Source: Flavobacterium sp.
GTDB lineage: Bacteria > Bacteroidota > Bacteroidia > Flavobacteriales > Flavobacteriaceae
Direction: 5' to 3'
DNA: 33,445 bases
Assembly: GCA_024644805.1 (NCBI GenBank)
Contig: JAHEHC010000010.1
Location: forward strand, 1-33,445
The notes under the pieces were generated by a model, which ran no database searches, was not told the DNA's origin, and worked only from the letters and a program-made list of their open reading frames with translations. This document shows positions 24,644-33,296 of this stretch, in pieces; the stretch's first letter is position 1, and the number at the start of each line of letters is the position of its first letter. The position numbers and the translations under genes are program-made.

Positions 24644-24997
24644 ATGGCTGAAGAGCGGAAATGCCTAGAATGCAACGATCGGATCATAGGAAGGGCCGAC
24701 AAGAAGTTTTGTAGTGATGCCTGCAGAAATGCCTATAACAATGCCTTAAATAAAGACAGTAAGAATCTCATCCGAACGGTCAATAATAGACTGCGAAAGA
24801 ACTATCGCATTCTGGAAACATTGAACACCAAAGATAAAACGAAGACCACAAAAGATAAGCTGTTGAGCATGGGGTTCAATTTCAACTACTTCACCCAGAT
24901 CTATACCACCAAGGCAGGCTCTGTGTATTACTATCTATACGATCAGGGATACTTGCCTTTGGATAATGATTACTATTTACTGGTGAAAAAGGATTGA
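24644..24997 (+). CDS. Small zinc-ribbon protein of unknown function
   Basis: This 117-residue protein has an N-terminal zinc ribbon with C7-x2-C10 and C23-x3-C27 (RKCLECND and FCSDACRNAYN), resembling DUF2116-like ribbons. A basic helical stretch follows (about 34-65, NLIRTVNNRLRKNYRIL), then a tyrosine-rich end (TKAGSVYYYLYDQGYLPL). No signal peptide is present, so it is cytosolic. A nucleic-acid or ribosome contact is plausible from the basic helix but is not shown. It lies 5 bp after the DUF6268 gene, and its stop is 4 bp from the convergent stop of the next gene. Confidence 0.8.
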   Translation: MAEERKCLECNDRIIGRADKKFCSDACRNAYNNALNKDSKNLIRTVNNRLRKNYRILETLNTKDKTKTTKDKLLSMGFNFNYFTQIYTTKAGSVYYYLYDQGYLPLDNDYYLLVKKD

Positions 24998-25001
24998 CTA
25001 T

Positions 25002-26486
25002 TTATTCGATCACCTTGAAGGATCGGATGGCCGCATTGGGCTCCATGATGGTATATTCCTTCCAGAATTCCGGGTCGTATTGCGACATATAGGTGGCTTT
25101 CACTTTTTTGTTCTCCTCGGCTTGATCATATTCACTTTTGGTGATGGCTTCCGATTCGAACACCACCCATTCATATTTGACCAGGTGATTCATTTGTATC
25201 TTAAGATCCAGGGAAAGTTCATTCTGTTTTCTTCTACCTTTAACGTGTTTGTTCTTTTCGATGACCTTTAAAGGTCGGTCCAAACCAAAGAAAACACCAT
25301 TCTCCAATTCGATATACCTTGGACTGTATCCTTTATGCTCATCCTTTGCAAATAACATCTTTCCTTTTAAAACCGTATGTCTAAAAGTAATCCCAAACAA
25401 GCTGAATTTCTTAATCGGCCTAACATTGTCAAAGTCCATGCGAACAATGGCAAAATCTTCGGTATTCACATACATAGTCCCTTTAAAATCTTTCTTACCT
25501 TTTGGAGAAAATGAGATAATATAGACCGGCATACCATTGATGAATGTGTAATTATCCAGTGAAAATCGGTAACGATTCGATTTTTCCAACACATCGATGT
25601 TGGAATCATCATGGAAGAACAATTGCTCGTAGATCTCAGAAATGCCGTCTTTCACATCCTGTTGGAAATGCTTATCGTGTTCGGACGATTCTTCAATGAA
25701 CGCTTTTGCATTCTCATCTTCTTTAGCCAAGGAATCCAATTGAACTTTCGTTCCGAAAATTCCTGATTTGATCTTTAGATATGAATCGGGCTTGACATTC
25801 TCCTTGAAGATGCGTTCCAATCTCTTCTCAACCCCTTCGAAAGAAACGTCCTTATTCTTATCGTATAGTTCGGCTGCCTTATTGATGGTAAGTTTGTAAT
25901 TGCTGTAATCTCCATAGAAATCGCCAACTGCTTCCTTGTAATAGGAAGAATTCTTAGGTATAAGCCTGGAGATACTGTCCATTAACTCTTCATTGAGTTC
26001 TTCGATGGTAGATTCTTTGAAGCCAAAATCGAATTGATCCATGCTATTGAGTTCGGTCTCGCGAAAGAACATCCTCTTCTTAGTGAGATCGACCGAATAA
26101 TTCTCATCGAGACGTTCCTTCACTTTTTCAATGATCTCCTCTGCAGTAAATTCCTTGTTGCTGAGAAAGACCTCGCTGAGCTCAAAGGGTTTTGGGTTCA
26201 GGTAGATCACATTTTCGAGTGGTTCGTTCATGGAAATTCCTATTCGTTCATATCCCATAGATGACACATGTATTGAATCCGGTATGGGTTTTCCTTCTTT
26301 CAGAATAAATGAGAATACGCCTTCTTCGTTGGTGATCACCCCTTGGTTCTTACCGGTTTGAATGGTCGCAAAAGGAATTGGTTCACCCGATTTGGCATCG
26401 ATAACCTTAGCTGAAAATTGTTGGGCCGAAGCTAAAACACCAATGAGTAAACAAACAATTAGGAGATACAGGTTTCTTACAATCAT
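25002..26486 (-). CDS. Carboxypeptidase-regulatory-like domain protein, exported
   Basis: This 494-residue protein has a signal peptide (about 1-21, ending VLASAQ) and a carboxypeptidase-regulatory-like beta sandwich (about 22-100: FSAKVIDAKSGEPIPFATI, GVITNEEGVFSF, VSSMGYERIGISM). The remaining 390 residues combine a charged helical middle (about 110-290) with a beta-rich end containing DNYTFINGMPVYIISFSPKG and GTMYVNTEDFAIVRMDFD. This end resembles outer-membrane-associated proteins of Bacteroidota whose function is unknown. It lacks a TonB plug and a T9SS tail. No promoter pair is evident upstream, and the gene may follow the 41-codon gene at 26560, 73 bp away. Confidence 0.82.
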   Translation of the reverse strand: MIVRNLYLLIVCLLIGVLASAQQFSAKVIDAKSGEPIPFATIQTGKNQGVITNEEGVFSFILKEGKPIPDSIHVSSMGYERIGISMNEPLENVIYLNPKPFELSEVFLSNKEFTAEEIIEKVKERLDENYSVDLTKKRMFFRETELNSMDQFDFGFKESTIEELNEELMDSISRLIPKNSSYYKEAVGDFYGDYSNYKLTINKAAELYDKNKDVSFEGVEKRLERIFKENVKPDSYLKIKSGIFGTKVQLDSLAKEDENAKAFIEESSEHDKHFQQDVKDGISEIYEQLFFHDDSNIDVLEKSNRYRFSLDNYTFINGMPVYIISFSPKGKKDFKGTMYVNTEDFAIVRMDFDNVRPIKKFSLFGITFRHTVLKGKMLFAKDEHKGYSPRYIELENGVFFGLDRPLKVIEKNKHVKGRRKQNELSLDLKIQMNHLVKYEWVVFESEAITKSEYDQAEENKKVKATYMSQYDPEFWKEYTIMEPNAAIRSFKVIE

Positions 26487-26559
26487 TATAGATGGTTTTA
26501 TGCAGATAAATCTTAGTGGTCTATTGATTTTATCAAACGACGAGTTATCTAAAAAAATG

Positions 26560-26685
26560 TTACTTCTCAGAGGAACTTTCTTTATCCCCTTTTTTTGGTG
26601 ACAATTTTTTAATCAGATACCCGAAGCCCACAATAAAGTGTAATAAGACAATTACAATTACAAAGTAGAACCAAAAATCGGACAT
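26560..26685 (-). CDS. 41-residue single-span membrane microprotein
   Basis: The minus-strand frame from the ATG at 26685 to TAA gives MSDFWFYFVIVIVLLH, then FIVGFGYLIKK, then a charged tail (LSPKKGDKESSSEK). That is one hydrophobic helix of about 20 residues followed by a basic cytosolic end, a sensible membrane protein. It starts only 9 bp after the stop of the choice-of-anchor B gene on the same strand, so it is probably co-transcribed. It is too short for ordinary gene calling. I do not recognise a family. Confidence 0.6.
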   Translation of the reverse strand: MSDFWFYFVIVIVLLHFIVGFGYLIKKLSPKKGDKESSSEK

Positions 26686-26694
26686 GAGATTGTT

Positions 26695-28107
26695 TTATTT
26701 TTTTATGAATTTTTTAGTGATCAAATCATCAATGGTCATAAAATATATTCCATCGGAAAAAGTGGAGATATCCATTGAAATGGATTTAGCCTCAATTCTA
26801 TCGATAGAATGTATTAGCTGGCCATATATATTATAAACATCAATCGAATTCATCTCATTCAATCCAGAAGAAATCGTTACCCTTTCTGTAGCCGGAATTG
26901 GAAAAATTGAGACCGCCTGATCCAACTCATTGTCATTAACCGATAGATTCGATGGTGTTACCAAAATAAATCCCTGGGTCCGATCACTGATCACAATATT
27001 GCCACTATCAAAGAAAGGATAGACGTTCCAGGCTCCGTTATATCCGGCATTGTTATCATCGAGATAACTATCAAAAAATCCTGTTTCGTTCATATTCCCG
27101 GATGCGATGTCTTCTACGTCCATTACCCGAAGTCCGGCGGCATTATTGGAAAGATAGAATTTGTTGTCTTTCACATACCCATTATGATCGGTGGCCGCTG
27201 TTGTACCGTAATACTCAAAATGCAATTGAGGATTATCCAGGTCCTCAAAATCAAAGACTATGGTCCTGGTATTGAATCCGAGATTGATCTCATCGGCCTC
27301 ATCGCCTAACAGGAAGTAACGATGATCTTCAGTAAGCCATCCCTGATGGGTGTAGTTCACATTGTTATAATCGATGGTTGAAATGTTCTGTGGATTTCCT
27401 TTGTCGGTTACATCAATGATAACCACATAATTTTGATTGCTTCCAAACAGGATCTCCCGGCCGGTGTAATCAGAATCAGGTCCGTTATAAATGACCACTT
27501 GTGCATCATGGCTATAGCCATCGGCAGTATGACTTCCTTCAAATACAGGATTCAATGGGTCCTGAATATTGATAAAATGTGGGCCCCCGCTGTTCATGTC
27601 GGTTCCTACTCCATAGGCATATCCGGTTTCTTCATTGATCACAATATTATGAGCACTTCCAAATCCGTTGTAATGAGCGTCATTTGTAAAGGTCACCGGA
27701 GGATTATTCACATTGCGTAGGCGTGTCAAATCGAAGATCTGCATTCCATGCCCCGGATCTTCACTCACGATAAAAGCGTAATTATTATAGGTCTTGGCAT
27801 CCCTCCAGGTACTGCTGCTGTTCTCGGTGGGCAACTTGCCCAGATATATTGGGTTTATCGGGTCGGATATATCGATAAATGCGGTTCCCTCGATCAGACA
27901 AACAATGGCATATTCCTTCCCATCCTGTGGATCGGTCCATCCCCAGCAATCATTTGCTCTAGTGGAGTTCATGGTGGCCAAAGTAATCTGAGACAGCATA
28001 TCATAACCGTTACATTCAAAGGGTCCGGCCATACCACTTTCGCAAGGGATCTGAGCAAGTAGTGAAACTGAGAATAGGAATATCAGTAGAGATAAATTAA
28101 CTTTCAT
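26695..28107 (-). CDS. Choice-of-anchor B family protein with T9SS sorting tail
   Basis: From the ATG at 28107 this is a 470-residue secreted protein with a clean signal peptide (about 1-19, ending SLLAQ). A longer in-frame start at 28188 would add 27 residues ahead of the signal peptide and run into the opposing gene's promoter, so I reject it. The core has LVIVd-type repeats (AFIDISDPINPIYLGKL, FINIQDPLNPVFEGSH, VVIIDVTDKGNPQNIS) typical of choice-of-anchor B proteins. The last 75 residues form a type IX sorting domain (SIFPIPATERVTISS, IDVYNIYGQLIHS, DGIYFMTIDD, KKFIKK), so export through the T9SS and surface attachment or release are expected. The function of the propeller-like core is unknown. 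The 41-residue membrane protein follows 9 bp downstream. Confidence 0.88.
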   Translation of the reverse strand: MKVNLSLLIFLFSVSLLAQIPCESGMAGPFECNGYDMLSQITLATMNSTRANDCWGWTDPQDGKEYAIVCLIEGTAFIDISDPINPIYLGKLPTENSSSTWRDAKTYNNYAFIVSEDPGHGMQIFDLTRLRNVNNPPVTFTNDAHYNGFGSAHNIVINEETGYAYGVGTDMNSGGPHFINIQDPLNPVFEGSHTADGYSHDAQVVIYNGPDSDYTGREILFGSNQNYVVIIDVTDKGNPQNISTIDYNNVNYTHQGWLTEDHRYFLLGDEADEINLGFNTRTIVFDFEDLDNPQLHFEYYGTTAATDHNGYVKDNKFYLSNNAAGLRVMDVEDIASGNMNETGFFDSYLDDNNAGYNGAWNVYPFFDSGNIVISDRTQGFILVTPSNLSVNDNELDQAVSIFPIPATERVTISSGLNEMNSIDVYNIYGQLIHSIDRIEAKSISMDISTFSDGIYFMTIDDLITKKFIKK

Positions 28108-28165
28108 GGTCGTTTTTTTGAGCTGTAAATCTACATATAAAAATAATCTTCTCACAAAACACTGG

Positions 28166-28198
28166 TTTGCTTCAATCCTGAAAAGCAAAATACAATTG
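28166..28198 (+). promoter_or_regulatory. Candidate promoter of the cytochrome c lipoprotein gene
   Basis: TTTG at 28166-28169 is followed by 21 nt and then TACAATTG at 28191-28198, one mismatch from TAnnTTTG. The -7 box ends 46 nt before the ATG at 28245. Confidence 0.4.
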
Positions 28199-28244
28199 TC
28201 TAATTTTCATTATATTTAACAAACTAAACTAACTAAACAACATT

Positions 28245-28835
28245 ATGAAATCTAAAATCGTACTCATCGTTTTCATGGGTTTTCTCTTTTACTCATGCAA
28301 TTCGACTACAGAAAACAATAAAGAGAAAAGTGACTACGAAAATCCCCAAACAGAAAAAGAAGACCTTATAAAAAGAGGGGAATATATTGTTTCAACATCG
28401 GGTTGTCACGACTGTCATTCCCCTAAGATCATGACCGATAAGGGCCCTATGCCTGATCCAGAGCGATTATTATCTGGTCATCCAGCCGATGAAACGCTTT
28501 CTCCATACGACAAAGAAACAGCTAAATCGTATATTCTATTCAATATGGGGCTTACCTCTGCCACTGGACCTTGGGGAACCTCATTTTCAGCAAATCTAAC
28601 CCCAGATGATGATGGAATTGGGTCATGGACCGAAGAACAATTTTTTACAGCAATAAGAAAAGGAAAGTACAAAGGAATGGAAAATGGTCGTGATCTTCTT
28701 CCTCCTATGCCTTGGTTTGTATATGCTAACATGACCGATGATGATCTTAAAGCTGTTTTTGCATACTTAAAAAGTATAAAACCGGTGAATAATCTTGTCC
28801 CAGCACCTATTCCTCCCGAAATGAATTCACAATAA
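28245..28835 (+). CDS. Cytochrome c family lipoprotein
   Basis: This 196-residue predicted lipoprotein (lipobox LFYSC, lipid-bearing Cys18) has one covalent haem site, C54-HDC57-H58, in TSGCHDCHSPK. The probable axial methionine is M155 in LLPPMPW, and the C-terminal helix (TDDDLKAVFAYLKSI) is the usual last helix of class I cytochromes c. It resembles the cytochrome subunits or small electron carriers that serve membrane dehydrogenases. An electron-transfer role in the periplasm, tethered to a membrane, is well supported; its partners are not. It has no acidic export signal after the cysteine, so it is likely periplasm-facing. A 61-residue membrane protein follows 18 bp downstream in the same transcript. 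Confidence 0.88.
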   Translation: MKSKIVLIVFMGFLFYSCNSTTENNKEKSDYENPQTEKEDLIKRGEYIVSTSGCHDCHSPKIMTDKGPMPDPERLLSGHPADETLSPYDKETAKSYILFNMGLTSATGPWGTSFSANLTPDDDGIGSWTEEQFFTAIRKGKYKGMENGRDLLPPMPWFVYANMTDDDLKAVFAYLKSIKPVNNLVPAPIPPEMNSQ

Positions 28836-28853
28836 CCCTTAAATAATTAACTC

Positions 28854-29039
28854 ATGGATTACAAAAAAACCATTTCCCGTCTCTTAATTTGTTTGATCTT
28901 ATCCCCAATTGTTGTCTATCTTTTCATATTTGTAGCAAAATTGGCCGGATCGACCTATGAGATGTCTCATGGAGACACTTTTATCATCTGGTTGCTTATG
29001 GCAATCATGATCAATATGTCCATTACTAAAAAACAATAA
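28854..29039 (+). CDS. Small two-helix membrane protein
   Basis: This 61-residue protein has two hydrophobic helices (about 8-30 and 42-57) joined by a short polar loop (GSTYEMSHGDTF) and ends in KKQ. No family is recognised. It lies 18 bp after the cytochrome c gene and just before a strong terminator, so it most likely shares that transcript. A role beside the cytochrome is possible but rests on position only. Confidence 0.6.
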   Translation: MDYKKTISRLLICLILSPIVVYLFIFVAKLAGSTYEMSHGDTFIIWLLMAIMINMSITKKQ

Positions 29040-29063
29040 TGGATTAATGTACCAATCAAATGA

Positions 29064-29091
29064 AAAAAGCCATCCCGAAGGATGGCTTTTT
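29064..29091 (+). terminator. Bidirectional rho-independent terminator
   Basis: A perfect 12-bp stem (AAAAAGCCATCC with its complement) closes a CGAA tetraloop and is followed by T-runs on both strands. It lies 25 bp after the small membrane protein stop on the plus strand and beyond the stop of the convergent giant gene, and could serve both. Confidence 0.9.
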
Positions 29092-29169
29092 CTTTTTCAT
29101 GCACTTTTTAACAGTACAATCAACATCTTAATTATTCATTAGGTAAAAAAACTAATTTACTAACTAAAA

Positions 29170-32100
29170 TTATCTGCCAACCACAAACCTTTTGACCAAT
29201 GATTTATCACCGTTATTGATCTTTAAAAAATAAACTCCGGTTTGTAAATTTGATATATTCTTAACGATTGTATTATTTGACATATCAATCGGTACATTCT
29301 CGATAAACCGCCCTAATACATCATTTATTTCAATAGAGGTAATTGTAGGGAGATTGTTGCCAAAATATATATTGAGATACTCTCTTGTTGGTATTGGATA
29401 TAGCACAACAGAATTTTCACTAACAACATCCGATACTCCTAAGACACTTCCATCAATTGTATTTGAAAAAGTGACTTCTGAAATTTCTTCAGTATAGATC
29501 GTCTCAACAGCATATCGATAGATCTCAGAAGGATCGGTATTCGTCCAATCGATATCGACATATGAATTATCGGTAAGCGGACTACTATTCAGCAATTCCC
29601 AATTCGATGTGTTCGGAAACTCACTTGCCAGTCCTCTAAGAACATTATAGGTTAACACCTCATTATTTGTAATTGGAGTCCCGTCATCCAGCGTGTTTAT
29701 TCGAACATGGAATGAAGCATCCGGTGTTCCTATAAATTCTGATAATAGCGTAATTGGTTCACTCGGATATTTTATAATGGCTGTATTCGGTATGGCCGGA
29801 TCTGAATAATCAATAACCAATGAATTGGTGCTTGCTGGATTATTTTGCCAATGAATTGCAACGGCTATGTCGTCATACACCACAATATTGGGAATATTTA
29901 TGTTCATTAGGGAATCCTGCATTATCAAGAACGGTTCACTGGAGGCTATGATCTCTTCTGTAGCCACATCAAATACATCAATGGAAACAAAATCGACCGC
30001 ATTTGAATAAATATCGGTTCTGATCTCAACATCGGTTAAGGTCGTTATTTCTGTTATGGTAAATATATTTCCAAGCCAAACATCTTCATTGGGTTCGTTT
30101 GTAAAACTATATGAGTTCACATCAAAATCATTTTGTAATTTCTCTTTATTGCTTAGCAAAGGATCCTTCCAACTAACTGTTATATCATTAGAAGCCGACA
30201 CTTCAACATCGAAAGGACTGATGAATTCCTGATCCAATTCGACATCTCCTAAAGATATATTGCTGTCGATTACCGATACTGTAACCACCTTGTCATAATA
30301 ACCATAAAGACTGAATGTGATATCATATTCGGCATTACCATACACACTTGAGAATAAAAACTCCCCAAGGTTATCGCTGGTAGTATTATCGCTGACATAT
30401 CCTGCCAATTCTATTTGAACATCCTCCAGTGGGATTGCGATATTATTACTTCCCACAACTCTTCCGCTTATTTCCACCTGTGCACGTTCAATTAAATTAA
30501 AGTCCAATGTTTTGGTTGGAGTATCTAATGTTGTAGTGATGGTTAGATCATTATATTCGAAAATGGTGGCAGTGATATCATATTCACCATAAGGCAATGC
30601 AGGAAGTTGATAATCGCCATTGCTATTGGTTTGAGTTGTAATGGAAGTACCATCAATAAATACAGTTGCATCTTCTAAGGGGATCCCTCCGGTACCATAT
30701 ACTGTGCCGCTAACAATTGACGAATTGGACGCAGGGTTTATGACAAATTGGGTAAATGCATAATCTTCCATTTGAAGGGGATCGGATGGTGGATTTTCAG
30801 GATCCAGATCAAACACATTAAAATGCCGTATAGTCCTTGTAGGTCCAGCTGCCAAATTAGTCCCGTAAAATCGCATGATTGAAGGTGGCCATTCTGGATC
30901 GTATTGGTAATCTTGAATTACAATATTATCGATACCGGTATAAGCTACTGGTTGATCGAATGGTATATAAACCTGTCTGTTAAATCCGGGTAGTACTTCA
31001 ATTTCTCCATCAAAGACCAATACCAACTCGCTATATGGCACATATCCTCCACTTAGTTCATCCAATTGAGTTTGTACGATCCAAACCTTTAACGGAAGAT
31101 GTTGGATATAATCGGCCTCCAAAAGATTATCGTACGAATAGATCATTCCGTAGATCTCGCCTGGGTTTTCAAAATCACTGTTTAGATATAATGTCTGTGA
31201 AATATCATCTTCACCCAAGGTTTGAGTGTCCCCATTTGAGTTAAAGGGAAAATTCAAATTGATATCATTTTTTGGTCCCATTGCATCCAGTATGGACGTA
31301 CTGGGAACTACATGAACATTCGCTTCTCTAAAACTATTATTGCCTAAGTTCTCATCCGAGGCATATTCTATTTCAAAATAAAGTCGATGTGAATCGATTC
31401 CATTGAACGTGTGATTTATGTTAACAGTTGTTTCTTCCCATGATTCAAGATTAACACCGCTTACTGATGCCAATTGCACACCAGGTGCAGCCATTAATTT
31501 TATGGTATAATCGGCTCCAATTATAGGAAGTGCTCCTTCATTCTTAATGACACAAGGAAAGCTTTCTGAAACACCATCTTTCGCTAAAAAGTAGAGGTCG
31601 CCATTCTTAATGGCCATATCATGGTCAAATAAATGAAGATCTGCTGTTGAGGTAAACAGATCAAATTTTGAATGGCCTGGACCTCCACTATTCACACTTG
31701 AAATTCCAATGTGCTTAATTCCTTGTGCAGCAGAGATATTTACTGTTATTTGTTGCCAAACATTAGGAGTAGAGTTAATACTCTGAATAACCGTTACATT
31801 TCCGGTAATGGGATCTTTTGAAACCAAGTTATGGGTTGCCGGTAAAAAATTATCGGTTTTAATATAAAAACTAAAAGTATCTCCATTTTCAATTTCCAGT
31901 CTTGGCGTATAAATAGTGTCAGACACCGAACCAAAAAAATTGGTGTCCGGTAAAGCACTATAATATTTATCTCCATGGAAAGGATTTCCAAAATTGCTGT
32001 TGTCTTTTACTCCAAAAACGATACTCCAGTTCTCAGGCGGAAATACATTGCCTTCAAAGCTTTCCCAAAATGTATCGACTGCAACTATTGATATATAGGT

Positions 32101-33237
32101 GTCATTATCAGAATTAATATCCCCTATTGCATCTAATGTTACATCAATTTCAAAGACTCCAGAAGTGAAGTTAAACTGACCAATTAAAATTTCGGTGCTT
32201 TCTGAAGGCAAAAGATTTAGAGTAGTGGTATCATATGAGGTTTGAGGTGCTCCATCGACAGACCAGTCTATCGTTAATAAATCTATGGTATTTATACCTG
32301 TATTCTCAACTGTTACGGTTATATCTTGAATTCCTGAGCTGGGGATCATCCCTTCGGGAGTAACCCATGATACGCTAATATCCTTAAATGCAGAAACCGT
32401 ATAGGTCCATTCAATTAAGTTATTCCCGGAATCAAAATCATTCGCGAGCGTGAGAAGTGCACTAATATCATAATTACCATCGGCATTAAAATCATAGTTG
32501 CCTATGGTAACATCAATACTGTTCCCCGGAGCTAAATTTAGTGAGCTAGCACTATAAGTGGGTTGAGAAGCACTATTTACTTCCCAGTCTATATCAATAT
32601 CTTGAATGGTGGTCGTTCCCTGATTGGTTAACGTTATTATAATATCTTCCACTCCCGGGGTTTCAGATACTCCTACAGGGTTAACAATTTCAGTTAATGC
32701 TCCATCAGTATAGGTGTCGGGGCTAACTGTTACATCATCCAAATACCATTGATGCCAGGTTCCCTCATACCTGAATGCCACATAGATCAATTGTCCATTA
32801 TACGAACTTAGATCGATCACTCTCTCTTCCCATATTTCTAAATTCAAAGGAGTAGGTGTTGAATAAACTTCAACATAGTCTCCATCGGAAGGGTCGCCAC
32901 TTCCTGTTGAAATCAAAACAGATGCTTTATCATAATAATCAATTGATTTGTGATAATCCCAAAATTTCAATTCATAGGAATTGGATTCAACATTGATCTG
33001 TGGGGTCACCAACCAGTTGTCGCATTGACTATTGTCTATTGAGCTATAAGCAGAATGGGCTCCGCTATGAGAAATCCCTTCAAAGTCTTCTCTCCATCCG
33101 TCAAGAGCGTCTCCTAGTAAATAGATCTCCCAATCGGTAAGTGGCCAACTTTCAAATCCCTCCTCCAAGGTGGTGACTTGAGAATAGCTCGCTACGCTCA
33201 GTATGGAAAATAATAAGGAAAAAATGATTTTTTTCAT
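29170..33237 (-). CDS. Large multi-domain T9SS-secreted protein, probable adhesin
   Basis: This 1355-residue secreted protein has a signal peptide (about 1-19, ending ASYSQ). In order it has a cleaved-adhesin/choice-of-anchor J domain (about 22-172, ending WYLDDVTV), two CARDB-like immunoglobulin-type repeats (about 180-280 and 285-385, both with TVENTG- or TLTNQG-type cores), and a second anchor-J domain (about 390-535, WESFEGNVFPPENW). Two further beta-rich regions follow, then two carboxypeptidase-regulatory-like repeats (about 840-915 and 920-1000) and a type IX sorting tail (about 1275-1355: SVVLYPIPTREYLNIYF, TGVYFLKI, KRFVVGR). No protease or glycosidase catalytic motif is visible, so a surface adhesin or scaffold is the best reading. 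It starts 22 nt after a strong hairpin. Confidence 0.9.
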   Translation of the reverse strand: MKKIIFSLLFSILSVASYSQVTTLEEGFESWPLTDWEIYLLGDALDGWREDFEGISHSGAHSAYSSIDNSQCDNWLVTPQINVESNSYELKFWDYHKSIDYYDKASVLISTGSGDPSDGDYVEVYSTPTPLNLEIWEERVIDLSSYNGQLIYVAFRYEGTWHQWYLDDVTVSPDTYTDGALTEIVNPVGVSETPGVEDIIITLTNQGTTTIQDIDIDWEVNSASQPTYSASSLNLAPGNSIDVTIGNYDFNADGNYDISALLTLANDFDSGNNLIEWTYTVSAFKDISVSWVTPEGMIPSSGIQDITVTVENTGINTIDLLTIDWSVDGAPQTSYDTTTLNLLPSESTEILIGQFNFTSGVFEIDVTLDAIGDINSDNDTYISIVAVDTFWESFEGNVFPPENWSIVFGVKDNSNFGNPFHGDKYYSALPDTNFFGSVSDTIYTPRLEIENGDTFSFYIKTDNFLPATHNLVSKDPITGNVTVIQSINSTPNVWQQITVNISAAQGIKHIGISSVNSGGPGHSKFDLFTSTADLHLFDHDMAIKNGDLYFLAKDGVSESFPCVIKNEGALPIIGADYTIKLMAAPGVQLASVSGVNLESWEETTVNINHTFNGIDSHRLYFEIEYASDENLGNNSFREANVHVVPSTSILDAMGPKNDINLNFPFNSNGDTQTLGEDDISQTLYLNSDFENPGEIYGMIYSYDNLLEADYIQHLPLKVWIVQTQLDELSGGYVPYSELVLVFDGEIEVLPGFNRQVYIPFDQPVAYTGIDNIVIQDYQYDPEWPPSIMRFYGTNLAAGPTRTIRHFNVFDLDPENPPSDPLQMEDYAFTQFVINPASNSSIVSGTVYGTGGIPLEDATVFIDGTSITTQTNSNGDYQLPALPYGEYDITATIFEYNDLTITTTLDTPTKTLDFNLIERAQVEISGRVVGSNNIAIPLEDVQIELAGYVSDNTTSDNLGEFLFSSVYGNAEYDITFSLYGYYDKVVTVSVIDSNISLGDVELDQEFISPFDVEVSASNDITVSWKDPLLSNKEKLQNDFDVNSYSFTNEPNEDVWLGNIFTITEITTLTDVEIRTDIYSNAVDFVSIDVFDVATEEIIASSEPFLIMQDSLMNINIPNIVVYDDIAVAIHWQNNPASTNSLVIDYSDPAIPNTAIIKYPSEPITLLSEFIGTPDASFHVRINTLDDGTPITNNEVLTYNVLRGLASEFPNTSNWELLNSSPLTDNSYVDIDWTNTDPSEIYRYAVETIYTEEISEVTFSNTIDGSVLGVSDVVSENSVVLYPIPTREYLNIYFGNNLPTITSIEINDVLGRFIENVPIDMSNNTIVKNISNLQTGVYFLKINNGDKSLVKRFVVGR

Positions 33238-33259
33238 AATGTGTTCTATTTTGAAAAAG

Positions 33260-33287
33260 CGGCCTTTCTATCAAAATAGAAAGGCCG
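33260..33287 (-). terminator. Rho-independent terminator downstream of the partial T9SS gene
   Basis: A perfect 12-bp stem (CGGCCTTTCTAT with its complement) closes a CAAA loop and is followed on the minus strand by CTTTTTC. It ends 22 nt before the ATG of the giant T9SS gene, so it separates two adjacent same-strand secretion genes. Confidence 0.88.
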
Positions 33288-33296
33288 TATTTCGAT

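Noticed and set aside
28108-28188. Longer start for the choice-of-anchor B protein
   Set aside because: The extra 27 residues precede a clean signal peptide and overlap the promoter region of the divergent cytochrome gene, so the ATG at 28107 is preferred.
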